From positions 1 through 35,247 of IMG/VR virus record IMGVR_UViG_3300033064_004059: a DNA stretch of 35,247 nt; one strand, 5' to 3'. The translations under genes and the position numbers were made by a program. The notes below the pieces were generated by a model. The model had not been told where the DNA came from. It ran no database searches and worked only from the letters and a program-made list of their open reading frames with translations. This stretch comes from a virus. Below, piece after piece: positions 20,994-27,865 of the stretch (within the stretch, counting starts at the first letter, position 1; each line of letters opens with the position of its first letter).

Positions 20994-22835
20994 CTAGCCT
21001 CCTGTAATATCAGTCAACCGGGGCACGTAACCAAGCTCCTTGCTCAATGCCTCCAGCCGCCTCTTATCCTCGCCCCTTGGTTGCCGCAGCCCGTGTGACC
21101 ATCTATTAAGTGTCGATTGATTGACCTTTAATCGCTTAAGCGCCTCGTCTTGCCCCAACTCCTTGACCACGTGTTTCGCCATAGGCATTGTGTAAAGCGC
21201 TGTAGTGGGGCGTAGCCGTGTCGTTTCATGGTCATATTGTAGTATAAACTCATCGCCCACACGCACAGCGCCCTTTCTGCTACGGACGCCCTTGGTAGCA
21301 ATGACACGTCGCCTGTCGCTTTTGCCCGTTGGCTTGGCAATGTAGAATACGAAATTGGCATCATCGATTAGCGACGAGCCACCTTTTGGGTGTCCCGGTA
21401 TTATCTCCATGTCCTTGTTATAATTGACGTGTCCCTCGTGATGTATCAATATGATTAAAAGGTTGTACTTGCGGGCCAGATAGCGGTTAATTTTGACAAC
21501 CTCTTTCATCTCCGCTTCTTTGATGATATCTCGCCCCGTTATTTTGCCTAGATTATCCTCCCAAAGCACATGAGGCTTGAACTTGGTAATCCAGTGCTCC
21601 AGGCGAGCCATGTAACGCTTTTCCATAATATCAAAGAACTTGCCCTCCAGATGCCACACCTTGAAATTAGGCCAGTAGCGCTTATTCTCCTTGCCTATAG
21701 CACGCCTTACAGAATCATGTGTCTCACCCCTGCGGTTCTCACAGTCCAGGTACAGCACACGTAAGGGCTCGGCCACCTCCCAATCCTCCATGCCCCAAAA
21801 GGGCAGGCCCACTACTAGGTCAGCCGTGCCGCTTGTTGCCAAGCTCGATTTGCCTATGCCCGTAGTGCCAAAGATAAGCCCCACATCCCCCGGCCAAGCT
21901 ATACCTTCAATAAGGGCGGGTGGCATTTCCTCCTGATTAAATTCCTCCTCCCCGCCCATAACATCGTCCTCCTCCTCCAAGGGCGTGATTGATAATACCC
22001 CGCCCCCCCTTGCGTCATAGTCAGCTAGCCACTTTGTCACATAATCGGGTAGTGGGTAGCCCGGTATAGTTATCGCATAGTCACGTAGTTCCCTGAAAGT
22101 GCCAGTGCGGCTTTGACCTGTCTCATCCCCGCAACCAAAGCAAATGAATGCTCCTGATTGTGTGTTACAATAGAGGCTTTTGCCGTGTGCCTCACGCTCA
22201 TGCCATGCGTGCCAAGGGCACGATATACCAGCTTCCCAGCCTGCCTTTGAGCCGTCCCGTATCACCTTAACATCAGGCATCCAGCCCAAGTATTCCATCA
22301 TCCAAGCCTCGTAATCCACCTCGGCAGGCTCCTCGTAAAGCTGTTCCCAGTAGCGGCCCGGCGTATCCGGGACGTGCGACAAGTGGTTGTTATCGCCCCC
22401 CAGACCAAACTCGTAGAGGCACTTGTCAATCGTGACCAGCACAGGGTTATGTTCAGCCACAGTGAGGGGCACAATGGTATTGGAACGTAGCATCACGTGC
22501 CAGCCCCGTGCACTTTTGTAGATACAAGCGCCCGGCGGGTAGGCCCCCTTGCGCTTGAACCAGTCAAATGCCTCCTTGGTATCAAGGTCAAGGCTAAACA
22601 GGTTGTGCTGGAGCACTAGGGATATGCCCCAAGGCGGCTTGCGGAAGGCTTTACAGGGTAGCTTGAACCAAGCGTCAAGCTGTTCTGCTGTGGGCATGGC
22701 CCCTTGGTTATACTCTGCCCATGTGACCATAGGTTTCTTGGTCTCCATGATGGGAATAACTGGAACTCGCCAGATTTCAGTGTAGAATTTGACGAAATCC
22801 ATGCGAGTCCAGTTACTTGTGTCAATAGGTTTCAA
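20994..22835 (-). CDS. Primase-polymerase / RepA-like helicase with C-terminal HTH
   Basis: 613 residues in four parts. Residues 1-180 are a primase-polymerase domain with D83-x-D85 and S109-RGW-H113. Residues 206-235 form a CHC2-like zinc site (C206, H209, C232, C235). Residues 310-530 are a RecA-fold helicase with Walker A GTTGIGKSS at 323-331, VLYLDCEN and LIILIHHEG. The last 45 residues (LKRLKVNQSTLNRWSHGLRQ) look like a DNA-binding helix-turn-helix. It should open the origin and prime replication, and the iterons 550 bases downstream are a plausible target. Start is TTG at 22835, six bases after GGAG; no ATG is better placed. Confidence 0.88.
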   Translation of the reverse strand: MKPIDTSNWTRMDFVKFYTEIWRVPVIPIMETKKPMVTWAEYNQGAMPTAEQLDAWFKLPCKAFRKPPWGISLVLQHNLFSLDLDTKEAFDWFKRKGAYPPGACIYKSARGWHVMLRSNTIVPLTVAEHNPVLVTIDKCLYEFGLGGDNNHLSHVPDTPGRYWEQLYEEPAEVDYEAWMMEYLGWMPDVKVIRDGSKAGWEAGISCPWHAWHEREAHGKSLYCNTQSGAFICFGCGDETGQSRTGTFRELRDYAITIPGYPLPDYVTKWLADYDARGGGVLSITPLEEEDDVMGGEEEFNQEEMPPALIEGIAWPGDVGLIFGTTGIGKSSLATSGTADLVVGLPFWGMEDWEVAEPLRVLYLDCENRRGETHDSVRRAIGKENKRYWPNFKVWHLEGKFFDIMEKRYMARLEHWITKFKPHVLWEDNLGKITGRDIIKEAEMKEVVKINRYLARKYNLLIILIHHEGHVNYNKDMEIIPGHPKGGSSLIDDANFVFYIAKPTGKSDRRRVIATKGVRSRKGAVRVGDEFILQYDHETTRLRPTTALYTMPMAKHVVKELGQDEALKRLKVNQSTLNRWSHGLRQPRGEDKRRLEALSKELGYVPRLTDITGG

Positions 22836-22852
22836 GCGTTACTCCGTAGGTA

Positions 22853-23209
22853 CTATTCTACCCGGTAATAGTTGCGCTTGGTCTCTGGATTAAGCTCCTC
22901 GACGATGCGCAGGGCAACGGGCAGGTATTGCTTGGGCATTTGCTGTATAGCGGCAACAACCTGGGCCGCCCCGCTGGTGACGACGCACAGCTTGCCCTTC
23001 CACTCAATCTGCATGGCTAGGAACTTGCTGCCTTCTTCACCCATCTTGCTCGGCAACACGGCAAAGTCAATCAGCTTTATGTCATCACCCAGTATATCCA
23101 CGCTTTTGACCCGTTCGCCCTCAAACTGCTCCCCGGCGCTGGTATCTACGTAGTCAGTCAACCTTTTGATTTCCTCTGGCTTGCTTACCTGTTCACCTGG
23201 CTTTGGCAT
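22853..23209 (-). CDS. Possible single-stranded DNA-binding-like protein
   Basis: 118 residues. The pattern FEGERVKSVDILGDDIKLID, then VLPSKMGEEGSKFLAMQIE and VVTSGAAQVVAAIQQ, resembles a group of small phage proteins often called SSB-like, probably of OB fold. It lies directly before the primase-helicase gene, fitting a role in replication. No acidic SSB-type tail is seen. GGAGG precedes ATG 23209. The assignment is tentative. Confidence 0.55.
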   Translation of the reverse strand: MPKPGEQVSKPEEIKRLTDYVDTSAGEQFEGERVKSVDILGDDIKLIDFAVLPSKMGEEGSKFLAMQIEWKGKLCVVTSGAAQVVAAIQQMPKQYLPVALRIVEELNPETKRNYYRVE

Positions 23210-23435
23210 TTGTCTCCTCCTTCATTAAACTTTTATAGCGGGCAAGCATTTCCTCGTACCTGTCCGCAGGTGCCCATATTCTTGTTATCTGTTCAGGTGC
23301 CTTTTCACTCCAGCCTGTTCCTTTTACCTTTACTGCCTGCTGCCTAGCTATACGGGCCTGTTCCATTTCAGTCCACTCGGCCATCCATTCAGCCAGGCTT
23401 TGTCCTCGGTCAGGCGGGTAATCACTTTGTTCCAT
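23193..23435 (-). CDS. Hypothetical protein at the head of the replication operon (leaderless)
   Basis: 80 residues, unrecognised. Trp- and Glu-rich helical N-terminus (SLAEWMAEWTEMEQARIARQ), basic C-terminus. ATG 23435 is only eight bases after a TATAAT box and has no ribosome site, so the message probably begins at or next to the start codon. It overlaps the SSB-like gene by 17 bases. As first gene of this unit it may have an early or regulatory role. Confidence 0.65.
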   Translation of the reverse strand: MEQSDYPPDRGQSLAEWMAEWTEMEQARIARQQAVKVKGTGWSEKAPEQITRIWAPADRYEEMLARYKSLMKEETNAKAR

Positions 23436-23443
23436 AGGGCTTT

Positions 23444-23473
23444 ATTATAGCACAGTGGATATATATCTTACAA
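23444..23473 (-). promoter_or_regulatory. Extended -10 promoter, leaderless
   Basis: TTGTAA at 23468-23473, 18-base spacer, TATAAT at 23444-23449 preceded by TGC. The -10 contains the stop codon of the HNH gene. The ATG at 23435 follows eight bases later, so transcription should start at about the start codon. Confidence 0.65.
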
Positions 23474-23699
23474 CTGTCCGAACGTCAGGTAATTGAGCTT
23501 GAAATCGGGCAAGTGTAATAAGGTCTGCCAGTTTATGAGGGTCACTCAGTAGCGTTAAAAACATTGCCAGACGACCTACAAGGAAGTGGCAACCCCGGCA
23601 CAGGTCAACAGTTAGCTCCTCATCTATGCTCTTGGTTACTACGTGATGGTTTTGCATGTACTTTGCGGGCGTCCTATCACATATCCAGCATCGTTTCAT
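23445..23699 (-). CDS. HNH family protein
   Basis: 84 residues. CWIC near the N-terminus, NHHVV at 17-21 and DLCRGCHFLVG at 32-42 form the Cys-Cys-His-His frame of a small HNH nuclease with a structural zinc. The helical C-terminus is not part of the core. HNH proteins nick or cut DNA; in this position it could act in recombination, packaging or host DNA damage. It is coupled to the small gene upstream by ATGA. All core residues seem present, but this is a minimal HNH. Confidence 0.7.
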   Translation of the reverse strand: MKRCWICDRTPAKYMQNHHVVTKSIDEELTVDLCRGCHFLVGRLAMFLTLLSDPHKLADLITLARFQAQLPDVRTVVRYISTVL

Positions 23700-23851
23700 T
23701 GAGTTATCCTTTTAGTATAGACCTGTTTCCATACATCGTCGTGTAAGCGCCTTATTTCATCCCAATTACCAGGCAAGTCTGCCTCTGTAAACTCTTTGCC
23801 TAGTATCCTATGAGCACGCATTATTGAGCGAATTAAGTCGTCCCAAGCCAT
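23696..23851 (-). CDS. Hypothetical 51-residue protein
   Basis: Short frame linked on both sides: its ATG at 23851 shares a base with the exonuclease stop (TAATG) and its TGA overlaps the HNH start (ATGA). The protein is Trp-rich and charged (MAWDDLIRSIMRAHRILGKE, then NWDEIRRLHDDVW). Not recognised. The tight coupling makes it likely to be expressed. Confidence 0.65.
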   Translation of the reverse strand: MAWDDLIRSIMRAHRILGKEFTEADLPGNWDEIRRLHDDVWKQVYTKRITQ

Positions 23852-24540
23852 TATAAGCGCTCCAGGTTAAACTTACCGTATAGCCTGTCTAGCTGCCGCT
23901 TTGGGTCTTTAACTTTCATCAAGGAATATACCGCTCGCATGTGCCTGAATATCTCAAGCTCTGTGAATAAGTCCTTGCCGGGGTGTACAGTTAGATGTCC
24001 TGTTTGCTTGCTCAAGTGGCAGATATAAGCCATAACCAGGGGCTTGTCTGGATTAAGCTCTACCCACATGGCCCAATATGCTGATAATTGATACCACATT
24101 TCCTCGTAGATGCCCTTACTCGTCTTTATATCTACCAGCCACAGCTCCCCGCTAGGTGCCATGGCTACACAATCAAGCATCCCGCCACACTGCATAATCT
24201 CGCTGGTCATAGAGTACTCTACAGCGATTGCCTTCAGGCCCTCTTTTTTCCACCAAGCAGTAAATTCAGAAAAGGCGAACTCGGCCTGTTTGATATTGGC
24301 TGTGCTATATTCTGCCAAATCAGGCTTTTCGTTTTTCAGGAAACACTCAACAAGTAAGTGTGCTATAGTGCCAATGTCCGCTGCCTTGTCCGTCACCTTG
24401 CGATAGTCCTCGCCGTGCATGCCCAAGTTCCAAGCCCAGGGTATGAGTGCGGGCTTGTTGATTAGACCCAAGATGGTTGTTACCCCCGGCACGATTTTGT
24501 TATCCTTGTTGCGATAGCGGATGTGTGCTTTGGTTGTCAT
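23851..24540 (-). CDS. PD-(D/E)XK exonuclease (RecB/Cas4-like)
   Basis: 229 residues. Motifs in order: GTIAHLLVE at 57-65, acidic residue in AVEYSM, GMLDCVA with the catalytic Asp, WLVDIKTSK (D-x-K) and QLSAYWAM. These define a RecB-type PD-(D/E)XK nuclease as used by phages for end resection or recombination. The start ATG 24540 follows AAGGAGG and overlaps the previous stop by four bases. No separate annealing protein is evident beside it, though the SSB-like protein is in the next unit. Confidence 0.85.
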   Translation of the reverse strand: MTTKAHIRYRNKDNKIVPGVTTILGLINKPALIPWAWNLGMHGEDYRKVTDKAADIGTIAHLLVECFLKNEKPDLAEYSTANIKQAEFAFSEFTAWWKKEGLKAIAVEYSMTSEIMQCGGMLDCVAMAPSGELWLVDIKTSKGIYEEMWYQLSAYWAMWVELNPDKPLVMAYICHLSKQTGHLTVHPGKDLFTELEIFRHMRAVYSLMKVKDPKRQLDRLYGKFNLERL

Positions 24541-24722
24541 TGGTTTGGCCTCCTTTCTTTGGCTAATTCTTCTAGCGTCATTAGAGTGGGCGCAGGTAGC
24601 ACTAACCCGATTTTTGCTGCTCGCTCACTTTCTACTGTGCGTTTGAGCTTGGCTGCGGACATGGCAACGCCATTGCGGATTAGTGTGTGCTTGGCTCGCT
24701 CTCGGTCTTTACGCTTTGACAT
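24537..24722 (-). CDS. Small basic protein, first gene after a promoter (leaderless)
   Basis: 61 residues, very basic at the N-terminus (MSKRKDRERAKHTLIRNG) then ALKRTVESERAAKIG. ATG 24722 lies ten bases after a TAGAAT box, without a ribosome site, so the message is leaderless or nearly so. It overlaps the exonuclease start by four bases. Unrecognised; basic first-gene proteins of this kind may be regulatory, which is only a suggestion. Confidence 0.65.
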   Translation of the reverse strand: MSKRKDRERAKHTLIRNGVAMSAAKLKRTVESERAAKIGLVLPAPTLMTLEELAKERRPNQ

Positions 24723-24732
24723 GTTAAATTCT

Positions 24733-24761
24733 ATTCTAGCATAATTGCTGAGAATAAGCAA
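24733..24761 (-). promoter_or_regulatory. Extended -10 promoter, leaderless
   Basis: TTGCTT at 24756-24761, 17-base spacer, TAGAAT at 24733-24738 preceded by TGC. The -35 overlaps the T tract of the terminator at 24760-24790. The next ATG is at 24722, ten bases after the -10. Confidence 0.65.
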
Positions 24762-24790
24762 AACGCCCAGCAGCTTTATACTGCTGAGCG
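24760..24790 (-). terminator. Rho-independent terminator
   Basis: A 10-bp stem (CGCTCAGCAG / CTGCTGGGCG, one G-U pair) with a seven-base loop is followed by TTTT and then GCTTATT on the minus strand. It lies 25 bases after the stop of the gene at 24815-25249 and ends that transcription unit. Confidence 0.75.
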
Positions 24791-24814
24791 CTTGCTTGGT
24801 AGTTACCGGGTGCC

Positions 24815-25249
24815 CTAGTCTTGATTTTCTGCCTCCACTGATTCAACAATGGCGGCGGGTATTACGGGCTTGTCGGTTCCTGCTATCAGGGCAATGGCTT
24901 CTTCCTCTTCTCCAGGTACAACGGGCTCAGCTGGCTCGGCGGATGCGGCTTTGACCTTTTTGGCTTTCTTGGTTACCTTTTGAGCTTTGGCCGTCCTGGA
25001 TAGATTGCCCTTTCCTTCGGGAGCAGGGCCGGGGGCTGCCTCGGTTGCAGCCTTGGTCGCTGGTTTTGGTGCTGGCTTTGGTGCCGGGGTAACAGCCTCC
25101 TTGGGCTTGGCTTTCAGGTTAGCCATGTGCGCCTCAACGGCGGGCAGTATGATTTCGCTCCACTTGTAGCCAAGCTCCAGTCGCTTTTTATTAAGCACCT
25201 CCCAGTCAGGTCGTGGCACTTGAGCCTGTAGCCATGTCAGGTCTGGCAT
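24815..25249 (-). CDS. Putative DNA-binding protein with Lys/Ala/Pro-rich tail
   Basis: 144 residues. Residues 1-45 are a small helical domain (WEVLNKKRLELGYKWSEIIL). Residues 46-105 are a low-complexity basic linker of Lys, Ala and Pro (APKPAPKPATKAATEAAPGP, then KAQKVTKKAKKVKAAS) like histone H1-type tails. The last 35 residues are acidic. DNA binding is inferred from composition. AGGAGG precedes ATG 25249. It overlaps the RanBP2-like gene by 44 bases and is the last gene before a terminator. Confidence 0.65.
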   Translation of the reverse strand: MPDLTWLQAQVPRPDWEVLNKKRLELGYKWSEIILPAVEAHMANLKAKPKEAVTPAPKPAPKPATKAATEAAPGPAPEGKGNLSRTAKAQKVTKKAKKVKAASAEPAEPVVPGEEEEAIALIAGTDKPVIPAAIVESVEAENQD

Positions 25250-25373
25250 GTGTCTTCCTCCTTTCCTTTTTTATTTTTGGCTCGTGACACTTCCAGCACG
25301 TGTCGCTAGTGCCTTTGTTCCACTTGTCACAGTTACATTGCCAAGCGTGGCCTAGGTCAGTCGTTGCTGTCAT
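25206..25373 (-). CDS. RanBP2-type zinc finger protein
   Basis: 55 residues. WQCNCDKWNKGTSDTCWKC follows the W-x-C-x-C...N...C-x2-C spacing of RanBP2-type fingers, followed by a basic tail. Such fingers bind single-stranded RNA or protein in eukaryotes and occur as small domains in phages. Start ATG 25373 has GGAG nine bases upstream. Nothing else is encoded in the chain, so it likely acts by binding alone. Confidence 0.65.
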   Translation of the reverse strand: MTATTDLGHAWQCNCDKWNKGTSDTCWKCHEPKIKKERRKTHARPDMATGSSATT

Positions 25374-25374
25374 G

Positions 25375-25572
25375 TTATGGTCTCCTTCCGAGGCACTTTG
25401 CACGTGGCCCCTCACAACCATCACAAGGGCTTTTTGTTGTTTCACGTATTATGCCCATTACTAGCATTCCACCAAGTAGGCAGGTTTTGGGCACGTAGCC
25501 TTGCCCTTTTGCCATTTTTAGTTCTATATCGTCCTCATCCGCCGTATCCTGCCCAAAGTAATGTGGTTTCAT
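25375..25572 (-). CDS. Hypothetical Cys-containing protein
   Basis: 65 residues from ATG 25572 after a strong GGAGG. Central hydrophobic segment (CLLGGMLVMGII) and a C-terminal CDGCEGPRAKC cluster that could bind metal. No family recognised. It lies directly after the recombinase gene. Confidence 0.6.
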   Translation of the reverse strand: MKPHYFGQDTADEDDIELKMAKGQGYVPKTCLLGGMLVMGIIRETTKSPCDGCEGPRAKCLGRRP

Positions 25573-25582
25573 TGCCACCTCC

Positions 25583-26626
25583 TTACTTTTCATCTATTAC
25601 TGTGCCCTCAATCACCTCCTTCTGCCCGGTAGTCAGTAACGGCCTGTTAGGCAGTTGTGTCAATGGGTCGTGTGCCTCGTGCTCGGCATGAAATTCCTTG
25701 GCCTGTATGTGGCGATAAACTTTTACTGTGATGCCTACGTCGGCATGTCCCAGTATCTTGCTGATAACCTCTAACTTGGCCCCGTGCTCCAGTGTGCGGG
25801 TAGCAAAATAATGGCGTAGCTGGTGCGGGTGTATGTGCCTAATGCCTAGCCGTTTGCAGGCCAGCGCTAGCGAGTCACGGAAGCCACCGCTGTCCCAGTA
25901 GCCCGTCTTGGTATTGCCTGGGAAGAGGTAAGGCGAATCTGTTGGGTGTGTGTCCATAAAGGCCTCAAGTAGCCCTGCCACGTAGCCACTAATGGGCACA
26001 GTGCGTTCCTTGTTACCTTTGCCCAGTACAGTCACCTCATGCTGCTCCAGGTTGATTAGGGGCCGCCTCATGCTACAGGCTTCCTCTATTCGTAGCCCTG
26101 TGTTGATTAGCAGAAACAGCATTGTCTTAAACTTTTGCTCATGCCTATCTTGCTTAAGTTTCATGCCAAACAGTTTCATGATAGCATCGTCGCTAGGGCA
26201 CTCAATCTCCCTGCGTGGCTCCTTTATCAGTGTCATTTTGCTGGTCGGGTTCATACTCCACAGGCCTCGCTCAAACAGATATTTGAATAAGGATTTGAGC
26301 GATTTTTGCTGGCTACTTACACGGGCGGGGCTAACAGTATCTAGCCGCTTTGCTGCCCAGGCTTCCAAGGTTAGGGGTGTGGGGTGCGGGTCAACTGCTA
26401 GGTATTGCCGCACGTCCCTCTCGTATAAGTGTATGGTGCGCTCGCTTCTGCCTATGCCCTTCATCCAAGCTACCCATAGCCCTACGCTATCAAGCGGGTC
26501 AGGCAGTTCTACGTCGCCGTTGCCGTCTACGTCTAACCCTTGCTGCTGTGCTAGCTGGTGAATAAGTGCCTCGGCCATTTTCTTGTTGGCCGGGGTTAGC
26601 TGGTCAATAACCTGTTCCAGTTTCAT
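25583..26626 (-). CDS. Tyrosine recombinase (integrase/XerD-like)
   Basis: 347 residues from ATG 26626, six bases after AGGAGG; it shares one base with the previous stop (TGATG). The N-terminal 130 residues form a SAM-like DNA-binding domain. The catalytic set is complete: R179 (TGLRIEEA), a lysine in the GKGNKER beta hairpin, H268 and R271 (HQLRH), H294 (LGHADVG) and the nucleophile Y304 (VYRH). It could integrate the phage or resolve dimers or circularise the genome. No attachment site, excisionase or repressor was found, so integration is not proven. Confidence 0.9.
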   Translation of the reverse strand: MKLEQVIDQLTPANKKMAEALIHQLAQQQGLDVDGNGDVELPDPLDSVGLWVAWMKGIGRSERTIHLYERDVRQYLAVDPHPTPLTLEAWAAKRLDTVSPARVSSQQKSLKSLFKYLFERGLWSMNPTSKMTLIKEPRREIECPSDDAIMKLFGMKLKQDRHEQKFKTMLFLLINTGLRIEEACSMRRPLINLEQHEVTVLGKGNKERTVPISGYVAGLLEAFMDTHPTDSPYLFPGNTKTGYWDSGGFRDSLALACKRLGIRHIHPHQLRHYFATRTLEHGAKLEVISKILGHADVGITVKVYRHIQAKEFHAEHEAHDPLTQLPNRPLLTTGQKEVIEGTVIDEK

Positions 26627-26844
26627 CAAATACCTCCTATCTGTTCAATTAGGTGCCCCATTAGCTTGTCCAGCACAGATTTTGTAGTAATGTGCTTTGG
26701 GTTCATTTTAACAAGTATCTGCTTATTTGTAAAGCGTATGGAGCTTGAGATGTCCATTTTGGCATCGAGCTTTACTACTACCTTTATATTGCCCGCTGCC
26801 TCCTGTAGCTTTCCCTGTATTGATTGGATTGTTATGTCTGCCAT
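26626..26844 (-). CDS. Hypothetical protein
   Basis: 72 residues, unrecognised. Alternating strands and a C-terminal helix (KVVVKLDAKMDISSSIRFTN, then SVLDKLMGHLIEQIGG). The ATG shares a base with the upstream TAA, and its ribosome site lies in the Glu-codon run of that gene. It ends in TGATG with the recombinase, so it may be a recombinase partner, which is untested. Confidence 0.6.
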   Translation of the reverse strand: MADITIQSIQGKLQEAAGNIKVVVKLDAKMDISSSIRFTNKQILVKMNPKHITTKSVLDKLMGHLIEQIGGI

Positions 26845-26987
26845 TATGCCTCCTCCTCTTCCTCCTCCTCTTCCTCTGCCTCAGGGATTATTGTGTCACA
26901 AAAAGGGCAACGATTATTCATTATCTCATTTTGGTTAATGTGAATATCGCACTCAGGGCAATAATACTCAAGATTTGTGTCCGTCAT
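26844..26987 (-). CDS. 47-residue zinc-ribbon protein with poly-Glu tail
   Basis: ATG 26987 follows AAAAGGAGG. Two Cys pairs (YYCPECDIH and NRCPFCDT) make a zinc ribbon, followed by nine consecutive Glu residues. The Glu codons (mostly GAG) form a purine run that serves as the ribosome site for the next gene, whose ATG overlaps the stop (TAATG). Function unknown; zinc ribbons of this size bind nucleic acids or proteins. Confidence 0.7.
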   Translation of the reverse strand: MTDTNLEYYCPECDIHINQNEIMNNRCPFCDTIIPEAEEEEEEEEEA

Positions 26988-27010
26988 TGGCACCTCCTTT
27001 TATAGTGTAG

Positions 27011-27175
27011 CTATTTAAGTGCTTTCATCTGCTCGCATCGTTCTCTGGCCAAGCTTTTGGGCTTTTCAAGCTCTCCACTCAAAATCTTCATATAGCAACT
27101 ATGGCAAGTGTTGTGTCTAAAGGCTCGGTTTATTTGACCTGCGTGGAGTTCCCTTTTACAGTAGTAGCATTTCAT
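27011..27175 (-). CDS. 54-residue zinc-finger protein
   Basis: ATG 27175 is preceded by AAGGAGGGAAAGA. The protein starts MKCYYCKRELHAGQINRAF and has a second pair at TCHSC, giving C-x2-C...C-x2-C, then a charged helix with another Cys. Looks like a small DNA- or RNA-binding zinc finger. It is the first clear gene after the non-coding stretch and leads the zinc-ribbon/recombinase unit. No family name can be given. Confidence 0.7.
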   Translation of the reverse strand: MKCYYCKRELHAGQINRAFRHNTCHSCYMKILSGELEKPKSLARERCEQMKALK

Positions 27176-27330
27176 TTCTTTCCCTCCTTACTAAATTCCT
27201 CATCGCAGCCCCCCGCCGCATCCGCCCTTTATACTAAATGCTATTGGCTCGGTCGCCCTGGCAACACGATGGCCTTTTCAGCTTTTTACTTTTCTCGTGT
27301 GGCAGGCGGCAAGGGGCTGGTATCAGGAAG

Positions 27331-27541
27331 TTAGTTGAATAAGCCAGCGCCCGGCATATTCGCCGGGCCTAGCCCTGCTCCCTTGGCACCCTGTCTATTC
27401 CCAAGGTCCCTCTTAATGCCTCGGTAGTGTCCTACGATGTGTCCCCAGGCGGGGTTTTGGTGGTTTTGGGGGGCTTCTTCTGGCCTTGCCCCGGGGCTGC
27501 GGTTTTTATCTTTTTTGTACCTCCTTGCCTTAAAAAACCAT
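27331..27541 (-). pseudogene. Possible frameshifted small gene
   Basis: An open frame from 27519 to the TAA at 27331 encodes about 62 residues (ending GPANMPGAGLFN) with codon use like its neighbours and an AAGGAGG just upstream, but no start codon follows that site. The ATG at 27541 reads ATG GTT TTT TAA; removing one T from the six-T run at 27532-27537 would open it into this frame. It may be a decayed gene, a sequencing error in a homopolymer, or chance. Confidence 0.3.
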
Positions 27542-27609
27542 CTTACTACACTTGATAATCAGGTGTCCAATCCAATGTAAACAAATTAGGCTAGGTATCA
27601 TATAAGTGT

Positions 27610-27642
27610 AGGAGCGGGCTACTATCTACATAACCCGCTCCT
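27610..27642 (-). other. Strong stem-loop
   Basis: Perfect 9-bp stem AGGAGCGGG / CCCGCTCCT with a 15-base loop, 58 bases after the methyltransferase relic. No T run follows on either strand, so it is not a standard terminator. The stem would also place an AGGAG sequence in duplex form. Confidence 0.55.
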
Positions 27643-27699
27643 CGTTGTGCTTCCAATATCGTTGATTATCTGCTGTTTTCAGAGGTGTCTGAAACTATT

Positions 27700-27865
27700 T
27701 TAATATTGTATTAAACGAGTGCTCACAAACTTTATAACGGCGGGCGTTACTGCGTTGCCTACCATGCTATAGCGCTGGGACATGGATATTGGAATAACTT
27801 GCTCGGTAGTCTCTCGCCCCATTAAAGCCCCCTAGTCCACAATAGAGGTCAACGAACTTTAACAT
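27700..27865 (-). pseudogene. Collapsed cytosine-C5 DNA methyltransferase
   Basis: From ATG 27865 the frame reads MLKFVDLYCGLGGFNGA, the classic motif I (SAM-binding) start of C5 methyltransferases, and stops at 27767 after 32 residues. A second frame, open from ATG 27822 to the TAA at 27700, reads IPISMSQRYSMVGNAVTPAV, the conserved motif IX-X end of the same family. The catalytic PCQ and ENV segments, about 250-300 residues, are missing and the two ends are in different frames. This is a deletion remnant, not a working enzyme. It overlaps the zinc-ribbon gene upstream by 17 bases. Confidence 0.8.

Larger units (their letters stand above)
27176..27699 (-). other. Non-coding stretch of about 520 bases
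   Basis: No complete gene with a normal start was found. It contains a stem-loop at 27610-27642, a GC-rich hairpin at 27349-27368 (GCCCGGC / GCCGGGC, six-base loop), a GCCCCGGGGC palindrome near 27488, a possible promoter (TTTACA, 18 bases, TATCAA, around 27550-27580) and an open frame without a usable start at 27331-27541. It may hold a decayed gene or a structured RNA. Confidence 0.6.

Noticed and set aside
25992-26561. Plus-strand frame of 189 codons
   Set aside because: Lies entirely over the catalytic part of the recombinase, which has all family residues; Ser/Cys-rich shadow product.
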